A DNA stretch of 64,000 nucleotides from the NCBI GenBank assembly GCA_002431905.1, contig DJER01000007.1, forward strand, positions 1 to 64,000. Direction: 5' to 3'. Numbering within the stretch: position 1 is the stretch's first letter; each line of letters opens with the position of its first letter. The stretch is from Christensenella sp. UBA5893. Lineage in GTDB: Bacteria; Bacillota; Clostridia; Christensenellales; UBA1242. The notes below the pieces were generated by a model that saw nothing but the letters and a program-made list of their open reading frames with translations, did not search any database and was not told the DNA's origin. Of the stretch, positions 58,864 through 64,000 are shown in pieces. The position numbers were made by a program, and so were the translations under genes.

Positions 58864-59316
58864 ATGAAAAAATTTATTGTATTTTGTTTGTTATGTGGTT
58901 TTTTGTTTAGTATATCGTTATTTAAAAATGAATACGATTTTTCAAAAGAAGATAATTTAAGTGTGCAAATTTTTGTTTCGGATCAAAATTATAATCATTT
59001 GAATGAATTTGATTATGTTAAAAATGGTGCAGGGGCAATTGTTTTTTGTGATTATATGCAGTATAAAAAAATAAAAAAGGACTGCAAAAATATTGCCGGA
59101 GTAACTTTTATTTTTGATGGAGATGAAAAAACTCTTAATAGAATGATAAATGACCTTGGAGTCAAAACAACCGAAAGAACAAGTAGTGATTTTGTTGGGT
59201 ATACGAACTATTTTGATTCTTCACTAAATATTGATGGAAAAAAGACAAATGTTCAAGGTTATTTGAGCGAAAATAAGGTATATATTGGATTTCCATTACT
59301 GCTTGGAAGTTACTAG
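58864..59316 (+). CDS. Exported hypothetical protein next to SpoIIQ-like gene
   Basis: 150 residues with a signal peptide or anchor (residues 1-~20). The rest is mixed alpha/beta; the ending 'TNVQGYLSENKVYIGFPLLLGSY' resembles endings of short exported sporulation-type proteins, and in Bacillus the YwmB gene lies near spoIIQ, but I cannot call homology. No clear SD and no consensus promoter. It precedes the SpoIIQ-like gene on the same strand (75-base gap). Confidence 0.55.
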   Translation: MKKFIVFCLLCGFLFSISLFKNEYDFSKEDNLSVQIFVSDQNYNHLNEFDYVKNGAGAIVFCDYMQYKKIKKDCKNIAGVTFIFDGDEKTLNRMINDLGVKTTERTSSDFVGYTNYFDSSLNIDGKKTNVQGYLSENKVYIGFPLLLGSY

Positions 59317-59391
59317 TTGTTACACTAAAAATTTTTTAACATTTTATGTATAACATTAAGAAAACTGTCAATAACCTTTGTGGAGGTAAAA

Positions 59392-59976
59392 ATGGAAAAT
59401 AACGAAAAAGGAAAATTTGTGAGCATTGTGAAAAGATATGGATATTATGTTCTTGCCTTTGTACTAATTTTGGGCATAACATTAAGCGTTGTGTTTACAT
59501 CAGCCAAGAGACCAAGTCAAGAAGCAAATGTTCCAACAGACACACAACCTATCGTTTTTGGTTTACCAATTTCTTCACCAAGTGTTTTAAAATGGTATAG
59601 TGATACTGAACTTATGTATAATGAAACACTCAAACAATGGGAAAGTCACAAGGGAATTGACTTAATCTCAACAAACCAAGATAATCTTGATGTTTTGGCA
59701 GTTCTTGATGGGGTGGTTGCAAATGTGGAAACAAATTACGAGGGTGGAACTTGTGTTACTATAAATCATAGTAACGGGTTTGTAAGCAAATATTACTCAC
59801 TTGCTGATGATGTGTGTGTGCAAGCGACAGATAAAATAACAAAAGGTTCAAAGATTGGGACTATATCACAAACAAGTGCCAACGAATCAAAAATGGGAAA
59901 TCACTTACACTTTGAACTTTACAAAGATAATCAAAAAGTTGATCCTGCAAATTATCTATCATTAGAGAATAAGTAA
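59392..59976 (+). CDS. SpoIIQ-like membrane-anchored M23 (LytM) protein
   Basis: 194 residues. N-terminal transmembrane helix (~15-35), then an extracellular LytM domain: 'QWESHKGIDLIS' (HxxxD) and 'MGNHLHFELYKDNQKVDPANYL' (HxH plus 'VDPxxYL'). All zinc ligands are kept, as in clostridial SpoIIQ, which joins SpoIIIAH in the channel between mother cell and forespore and cleaves peptidoglycan. A general cell-wall endopeptidase is the alternative. ATG at 59392 with GGAGG; a GTG four codons upstream overlaps the SD. The presence of one such gene suggests sporulation ability or its remnant, not proof. Confidence 0.8.
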   Translation: MENNEKGKFVSIVKRYGYYVLAFVLILGITLSVVFTSAKRPSQEANVPTDTQPIVFGLPISSPSVLKWYSDTELMYNETLKQWESHKGIDLISTNQDNLDVLAVLDGVVANVETNYEGGTCVTINHSNGFVSKYYSLADDVCVQATDKITKGSKIGTISQTSANESKMGNHLHFELYKDNQKVDPANYLSLENK

Positions 59977-59982
59977 AAGAAT

Positions 59983-60014
59983 AAAAATGTTATCTAACTA
60001 TGGTAACATTTTTT
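59983..60014 (+). terminator. Intrinsic terminator
   Basis: AAAATGTTA / TAACATTTT stem around ~11 bases, T5. Confidence 0.7.
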
Positions 60015-60105
60015 CTTTGATGAAAAGTCAAGAAAATATAGCAAAAAAATAGAAAAAAATTAAAAAAAGTTAAAGAATTGTGTAAAATGGTTGTTGAAAC
60101 CATAT

Positions 60106-60131
60106 ATTCATACCCTTGCAAGGGTATGAAT
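60106..60131. repeat. 26-bp perfect palindrome
   Basis: ATTCATACCCTTG-CAAGGGTATGAAT, perfect symmetry with no loop. It lies between the SpoIIQ-like gene and the IS30 remnant and has no T run. The 60.0-60.2 kb gap otherwise holds only the two terminators. Confidence 0.75.
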
Positions 60132-60167
60132 AGGCAAAATTTCTTTGACTTTTCTTTTTTATGGTAT

Positions 60168-60196
60168 GCAAAAAAGAGTGTGTATCTAACACACTT
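60168..60196 (-). terminator. Terminator of the IS30 remnant
   Basis: On the - strand AAGTGTGT / ACACACTC stem, five-base loop, T6. Confidence 0.65.
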
Positions 60197-60220
60197 AAAA
60201 AGTGGCTGTATTTTGTTTTG

Positions 60221-61252
60221 CTAGGCTATTGCTTGTAAGTGTTTCTCAAAGAGTTCAGAAGATGTAGCATAGTTAAATATCTCTCTTGGGTAGTTGTTTA
60301 CCCAGTCTTCAACTTTTTGTATATCTTGTATAGAATATTTACTTATGTCAGAGCCTTTTGGAATAAGTCTTCGTATTTCTCTGTTAAGTCATTCGTTCGT
60401 GCCCCTTTCACTAGAACAATAAGGGTGACAATAAAAAACTGTTGTTCGTTTGCCGTGTCCATAAGAAGATTTTTCTATGCCGTGAAAATCTGCAAACTCG
60501 CTTCCGTTATCTACTGTAATTGACTTAAATATTTTTTTGAATGTTTTACCAAATCTTCTTTCTAAGATGTTTAAGCACTTAACAACACTAATTGCTTTTT
60601 GATTTTCCATTTTAAAAATTATCTCTTTTCGTGTAAGTCTTTCGCTTAACACAAGAAGCACGGGCTTTGTTTTACCACAAACACAGTCCATTTCCCAGTG
60701 TCCGAATGAATTTCTTTGTTTAATTTCTTTTGGTCGTCTTTCAATGCTTGTGCCTTTTGGTGCTCGTTTTATTTTGACTTTCTTGTATTCTTTCTTTCGT
60801 TTCTCTAATCTGATATGTGGGAACAAGCCCATTTCAATATATCTATAAAGAGTAGTTTTGCTTATATTTGTATCAAACTGCATGTTCTTATACTTAATCT
60901 CGCCAAGAACTGCACAAGCAGATATTTTGTCTTCCACAACTCTTTTTTCCATATACTTAACAAAAGCAAAGTCTTTACCAAGTTTAATTGGTCTACCTTT
61001 ACCAGAGCAAAGCAAGTCGTATCTATCTTGCGACCTTTGGGCTGAATATCTAATTTGTTTTTTAATTCTGACACCATACCAAAATGTATCTTGTTTTGTG
61101 GTATGTTCATAAGCACCCCGTTTTAATTCTCTGTAAATAGTGCAGAGATGTAAGCCAAGTATTTGGGCAATTTCTTTTTTAGTTTTCTTGGCATTATATA
61201 ATGTTTCTATTTGTAATCTTTGTGTGAATGTTAAATTTCTTCGTTTCTTCAT
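60221..61252 (-). pseudogene. IS30-family transposase with an in-frame stop
   Basis: The first 287 residues are intact: helix-turn-helix 'LQIETLYNAKKTKKEIAQILGLHLCTIYRELKRG', then the DDE domain with 'FGHWEMDCVCGK' (Asp 1), 'SITVDNGSEF' (Asp 2) and 'SSERGTNE' (Glu). Directly after 'GTNE' a TGA (about 60389) replaces the conserved Asn of the family's 'NENxN' motif. The frame then continues without another stop for ~55 codons ('LNREIRRLIPKGSDISKYS...') to a TAG at 60221, giving the normal C-terminus. So this is a recent nonsense mutation. SD AAAGGAG. Weak candidate end sequences (GCTGTAT near 60206, ATACAAC near 61285) could belong to the IS inverted repeats. Confidence 0.88.
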
Positions 61253-61289
61253 AACTAATTCTCCTTTGTATGTTTTGTCTTATTATACA

Positions 61290-61323
61290 ACTAAAAAAAC
61301 TAGGTCATTAAACAACCTAGTTT
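61290..61323 (-). terminator. Terminator of the accessory operon
   Basis: On the - strand AAACTAGGT / ACCTAGTTT stem, nine-base loop, T6. Confidence 0.75.
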
Positions 61324-61350
61324 ATAAAGAGAATTATTATTGATATTAAA

Positions 61351-61551
61351 TTATTTTGTAAGCAAAGTTAAATAACTGTTTCGTTGTCGCAAAAAAGCAT
61401 TTTCTTTTGCTAATTGTTCATTTTTAATTTTTTCGCCCATAATGAGCCTATTGGAACTTCTTATTTCTTCAATCAATCTATGTTTCAATAATTCTATTTC
61501 ATTTTCTAGTTGTTTTATATAATCTAATGTATTTGTATTAACTCTAATCAT
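61351..61551 (-). CDS. Small coiled-coil protein
   Basis: 66 residues, almost entirely a Leu/Ile heptad coiled coil ('LDYIKQLENEIELLKHRLIEEIRSS....LAKENAFLRQRNSYLTLL'). No family is known. Its ATG overlaps the last eight bases of the upstream gene, so translation is coupled. Last gene of the replication module's operon, before the terminator and the IS30 remnant. Probably an oligomerising accessory factor. Confidence 0.65.
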   Translation of the reverse strand: MIRVNTNTLDYIKQLENEIELLKHRLIEEIRSSNRLIMGEKIKNEQLAKENAFLRQRNSYLTLLTK

Positions 61552-62182
61552 TTTTTTGTTTTTTCTCCTTGTTTGATTTTAATTTTTGATATGCTTTTTG
61601 CAATTCCCAAACTATGTTTAATAGTTGGTTTTTTGTCTTTGTTTCAAAATATGAATATTCATATTCTTGTTTTGGATCATAAGCCATTGGAATATCGTCT
61701 TCGTTAATAGTTGTATCTTCAATAACTTTTTCGGCTTTGTCAGAGCCGTCTTTTAATGTTTTAATGTATTCACGAATTTGTTTAACTGTCATAGTTGGTT
61801 TTATGAATTGTTTTTTTACAAGTTCGTCTGATGTTTCAGAAGATAGAACTAACAATTCAAACAACTTACTAGGTGAAAAGTCTTTGTAATCATTAAGTAA
61901 AACATTTGCACCTTGTAAAACAAATCTTTCATAACATTGCTTATATCTATTTACTGCTTTTTTATCAAAGCCAAACTTTGCAAGCAACTTGTATGAATTA
62001 TAATATTCATTGTTTTTTGCTTTGAAATAACTCTTTTTGCAATAACTCCAAATATCATATATAGTTTTACAAGTTTGGCAAAAGTTTATCTGATTATCTT
62101 CGAAACAATCTTGTAATGCAAGCATTAAAAGATGTAATTCACTATCTTCAAAATCTAAATCACTTTTTATAAATTCTTCCAT
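61544..62182 (-). CDS. DUF3102-like mobile-element protein
   Basis: 212 residues, soluble and helical. The central 'SPSKLFELLVLSSETSDELVKKQFIKPTMTVKQIREYIKTLK' has the look of the 'S...L.eLL.l..ee........mTvreLre.ik' segment common in plasmid DUF3102/ParB-like proteins, preceded by a Tyr/Cys-rich helical part. No enzyme motif is seen. SD AGGAG. Placed downstream of the replication initiator on the same strand; a copy-number or partition helper is possible, by inference. Confidence 0.55.
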   Translation of the reverse strand: MEEFIKSDLDFEDSELHLLMLALQDCFEDNQINFCQTCKTIYDIWSYCKKSYFKAKNNEYYNSYKLLAKFGFDKKAVNRYKQCYERFVLQGANVLLNDYKDFSPSKLFELLVLSSETSDELVKKQFIKPTMTVKQIREYIKTLKDGSDKAEKVIEDTTINEDDIPMAYDPKQEYEYSYFETKTKNQLLNIVWELQKAYQKLKSNKEKKQKND

Positions 62183-62214
62183 TTTTTCTCCTATTAAATT
62201 TTTTATTAAAACTA

Positions 62215-62243
62215 TTGATTTTAAGATTATATTGTTATATAAT
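62215..62243 (+). promoter_or_regulatory. Strong + strand promoter in the - strand operon
   Basis: TTGATT, 17-base spacer, TATAAT; start about 62249-62250. It faces against all genes nearby and leads only to the terminator at 62326. Confidence 0.65.
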
Positions 62244-62248
62244 TACAT

Positions 62249-62352
62249 CGAAAGTTGAGTGAAAAGGAATTTATTCCCAATTCGTAATATGTGTTGTAAT
62301 TTATTTACATTGAACATTCTTTCGGAGAAGATAAGCAATTATCTTCTTTTTT
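62249..62352 (+). ncRNA. Candidate ~100-nt small RNA in the replication module
   Basis: Bounded by the promoter above and a perfect intrinsic terminator AGAAGATAA-GCAA-TTATCTTCT-T6 (62326-62353). The 5' end CGAAAG (62249-62254) pairs with CTTTCG (62319-62324) just before the terminator; an internal GGAAT/ATTCC and TGTAA/TTACA can also form. It is antisense to the spacer mRNA between the 62339 and 61544 genes and overlaps the stop of 62339. Confidence 0.55.
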
Positions 62353-62659
62353 TATTGTCATTTGAAATTATGTAATCAATAATACTTTTATCTTTACTGT
62401 GTATTCTGTGCTTTTTATATTCAGTTTTACTACGATATGTATTGTATTTTTGATTTTCAACTTTTGTTTTTACATAACAATCTCTTTTGTCATTTGGGTC
62501 AATGTTATAATGCAATTTTTTCTTTTCGGCTTTATCTTTTGAGTTATGAGTGAAGCCTAAAGATTTTACATATGCTTTCCTTTGTCTGTAAGCATAAGAA
62601 ACATGTCCGGTTTGTTTATTCATAACAAAGCCCCTAATTTGTTTAATCTTCTTTGCCAA
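62339..62659 (-). CDS. Small basic protein of the replication module
   Basis: 106 residues, very basic (many Lys/Arg/His), soluble; 'GFVMNKQTGHVSYAYRQRKAYVKSLGFTHNS' and 'KHRIHSKDKSIIDYIISNDNKKRR'. The layout suggests a nucleic-acid-binding protein; I recognise no family. TTG start with AAAGGAG seven bases upstream. The gene follows the Rep gene with an 11-base gap, and its stop codon lies inside the terminator of the opposing small RNA. Confidence 0.6.
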   Translation of the reverse strand: MAKKIKQIRGFVMNKQTGHVSYAYRQRKAYVKSLGFTHNSKDKAEKKKLHYNIDPNDKRDCYVKTKVENQKYNTYRSKTEYKKHRIHSKDKSIIDYIISNDNKKRR

Positions 62660-62670
62660 TATTTTCTCCT

Positions 62671-63657
62671 TTAAAAAATATTATTTATCTCTTCAATTTC
62701 TTTTTGTGATAAAGGAATAAAACCTTTATCAATACAATTTTTGACACTATTGTCTTCCCAATATTGCAAAATATTATGTTCTTCATTGTAGTTAGCAAAA
62801 TCAGCATTTTGAAAATGTGGGTTATTAGACATAATGTCTTTTATATTTTTTGGTGTGTCAAAATCTGCACCTATAAGTCTATTTACAATGGTCGGAATAT
62901 TAAGATTTTTAGAATAAAAAAATCTTTTCTTAAATATCTCTGTCGACTTTCCTATATCTTTATTTATATACTTTTTAACATAACTATTACATCTTTCACG
63001 ACTTGCAATTCTTGTTACCGTTGTTAGTCCATATGGAAATGTTGTTACATTGTATACGGCTAGTCCGTCAGTATCTTGTAATTCATGTTCGCTTTTAGTC
63101 CTTTCAAAGAACTCACGGCTTGCTATTTTATTTTTATAGTAAGCCCACGAACAACAAACTTTTCCAGAATTTACAAGTCCAAGTTGTTTTGGTGTAAGTC
63201 CTGCAATAAGCAAATGAAAATGTATACAACCGTCTTCGTGTCTTTCGAGAACAGTTAGATATTTAAAACTAGGGAATTGGTGTTTTACATTGTTAATATA
63301 TTTTACATAAGCATTGTAAATTAACTCGTCGTTTGTTCTATCTATCTTTTCTTTATCAAAGGTAAGTGTAGCGAACCAATCAAAATCATTCATTTCAAGA
63401 AGCATATTCATTAAAATTTTTGTTCTTCTTAGTGAACTTGCAAGCGAATTTTGAACATCACTTTTTTTATAATAATTAAGTTCGCCGGTTTCCAAATCTA
63501 ATTTATATCTTATTCCGTCCAAATCGTATGGTCGACTTTTCTTTTCTGCTTGTTTCTTATTTGATTTAAAATATAAAGAAGTTAAAGTCTTATCTCTAAA
63601 TATTCTATCTTTTTGAAACAAGTAATAGGCAGTTTTTTGTTCTTCTTTATCTTTCAT
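62671..63657 (-). CDS. rep: HUH-endonuclease replication initiator (rolling-circle Rep)
   Basis: 328 residues. Motif I 'WFATLTFDK' (~residue 118), HUH motif 'HEDGCIHFHLLIAGLT' (HxH, ~172) and the Tyr motif 'NSYVKKYINKDIG' (~252) match the single-strand-nicking Rep proteins of plasmids and Microviridae-like/inovirus-like elements that replicate by rolling circle. The catalytic Tyr nicks the origin, and the two His bind a metal ion. Start at 63657 with GGGAG; the frame runs further to 63732 but through the promoter hairpin. Heads the operon with two to three accessory genes, so this is a replicon or an integrated element. Confidence 0.85.
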   Translation of the reverse strand: MKDKEEQKTAYYLFQKDRIFRDKTLTSLYFKSNKKQAEKKSRPYDLDGIRYKLDLETGELNYYKKSDVQNSLASSLRRTKILMNMLLEMNDFDWFATLTFDKEKIDRTNDELIYNAYVKYINNVKHQFPSFKYLTVLERHEDGCIHFHLLIAGLTPKQLGLVNSGKVCCSWAYYKNKIASREFFERTKSEHELQDTDGLAVYNVTTFPYGLTTVTRIASRERCNSYVKKYINKDIGKSTEIFKKRFFYSKNLNIPTIVNRLIGADFDTPKNIKDIMSNNPHFQNADFANYNEEHNILQYWEDNSVKNCIDKGFIPLSQKEIEEINNIF

Positions 63658-63676
63658 AAAAACTCCCATTTTATTT

Positions 63677-63705
63677 TTTATTCCGTTGAGTGTTACTATT
63701 GTCAA
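63677..63705 (-). promoter_or_regulatory. rep promoter with -35 in a hairpin loop
   Basis: On the - strand TTGACA, 17-base spacer, AATAAA. The -35 lies in the 12-base loop of the inverted repeat at 63688-63719. Confidence 0.5.
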
Positions 63706-63719
63706 GTAGAGTAACACTC
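63688..63719. repeat. 10-bp inverted repeat at the rep promoter, candidate origin or operator
   Basis: GAGTGTTACT and AGTAACACTC flank a 12-base ATTGTCAAGTAG loop. Hairpins just upstream of rep are the usual form of a double-strand origin of rolling-circle replicons. Confidence 0.55.
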
Positions 63720-64000
63720 TCGCACGGGGCACGGGTAAACCCTTGGCCCCAGTGCGAAAATGCTATCGTTAGACTACTTGCTTTCTTTTCTTGGGCTCTG
63801 CCCAAACCCGCAAGGAACTAGTCCCTTGACCCGTTTATCACTCGCCGTTAGGCAACCAAACCCCGAAACAATGTTATTGTTCGTGGTTTGTGTCGCAAGA
63901 GTTTAGTTCGCTTGTGCCATTGTCAAGGGCAGAAGTGCTATCGCACTCGTTGATTTTTTGTTCCAAAAAATAATCTGCTTTTTCCTTGACAATTTCACTT
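63720..64000. other. GC-richer, hairpin-dense non-coding region upstream of rep
   Basis: About 280 bases with no gene and clearly higher GC than the rest. Hairpins: CGCACGGGGC / GCCCCAGTGCG (63721-63756, with inner GGGTAAACCC), TTGGGC-TCT-GCCCAA (63793-63808), CAAGGAACTAGTCCCTTG, AAACCCCGAAACAAT / ATTGTTCGTGGTTT (63857-63888) and ATTGTCAAGG / CCTTGACAAT (63918-63992). Such structure is usual for origin or transfer regions of mobile elements; it may continue beyond the window. Confidence 0.65.

Noticed and set aside
60389..60391. TGA recoded as an amino acid (alternative genetic code)
   Set aside because: TGA ends the amidohydrolase gene (16743) with the normal overlap to tex, and no other gene has internal TGA; the IS30 case is better explained by mutation.
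60239..60523. 94-residue + strand frame inside the transposase
   Set aside because: Antisense shadow of the IS30 gene; no start signals.
1..64000. CRISPR array, tRNA or rRNA genes
   Set aside because: No array of regular repeats and no cloverleaf or rRNA core sequence was seen on reading through; a tRNAscan run would settle small RNAs.

Overview
The window is a low-GC (roughly 30 %), Gram-positive-type bacterial chromosome, most likely from an uncultured gut Bacillota (Clostridia- or Bacilli-like). This rests on the Bacillota-style order glmU-like / pth / mfd / PrsA-like foldase, a DnaD-type protein followed by DnaI, a SpoIIQ-like M23 protein, BspA-type leucine-rich surface proteins and strong AGGAGG-type ribosome binding sites. 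TGA is used as a normal stop (for example at 16743), so the standard bacterial code applies. No rRNA, tRNA or CRISPR array was recognised.

Layout. 1-5.6 kb: end of a BspA-like surface protein, Sua5, YgjV-like protein, rubrerythrin, a HAD phosphatase and small unknowns. 5.6-13 kb: polA, a GLUG-repeat surface protein with a lipoprotein, a lytic transglycosylase and lysS. 13-24 kb: dinB diverging from an amidohydrolase-tex operon, three small paralogous membrane proteins, cysS and ychF; two intergenic regions here (12.93-13.3 and 23.57-23.9 kb) carry matching structured elements and TGTCATTTCGA-type palindromic repeats. 24-27.5 kb: an XRE repressor with its target, a ferritin-like protein, trxB and a BspA-type surface protein behind a poly-G promoter. 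27.5-40.4 kb: a 2485-residue surface protein and a type IV secretion-like module (VirD4, VirB2-like, VirB6-like). 40.5-59.9 kb: PRC-barrel, SPFH and HD/FeoA proteins, dnaD/dnaI, an M1 peptidase lipoprotein, glmU-like/pth/mfd/PrsA-like, an LPG-synthase-type flippase-fold protein, a polysaccharide deacetylase, a degenerate Fe-alcohol-dehydrogenase relative and a SpoIIQ-like protein. 60-64 kb: mobile DNA, with an IS30-family transposase broken by a stop codon, and a module with an HUH replication initiator and accessory genes, preceded by a hairpin-dense, higher-GC region.

Expression signals. Most genes have a strong SD, but at least five (polA, the YjdF-like gene at 20301, the SPFH gene, the HD gene and the glmU-like gene) have a good -35/-10 promoter whose -10 ends exactly seven bases before the A of the ATG and no SD, which predicts leaderless mRNAs. 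Several promoters carry palindromes or repeated words in the -35/-10 spacer, suggesting local repressors: dinB/amidohydrolase, the XRE target and the small membrane proteins.

The most notable unexplained objects are the twin structured RNA-like elements after lysS and ychF (with compensatory stem changes), the G10 tract inside a surface-protein promoter (candidate phase variation), the leaderless promoter class, the twin palindromes between dinB and the amidohydrolase, and a ~100-nt candidate sRNA inside the replication module.
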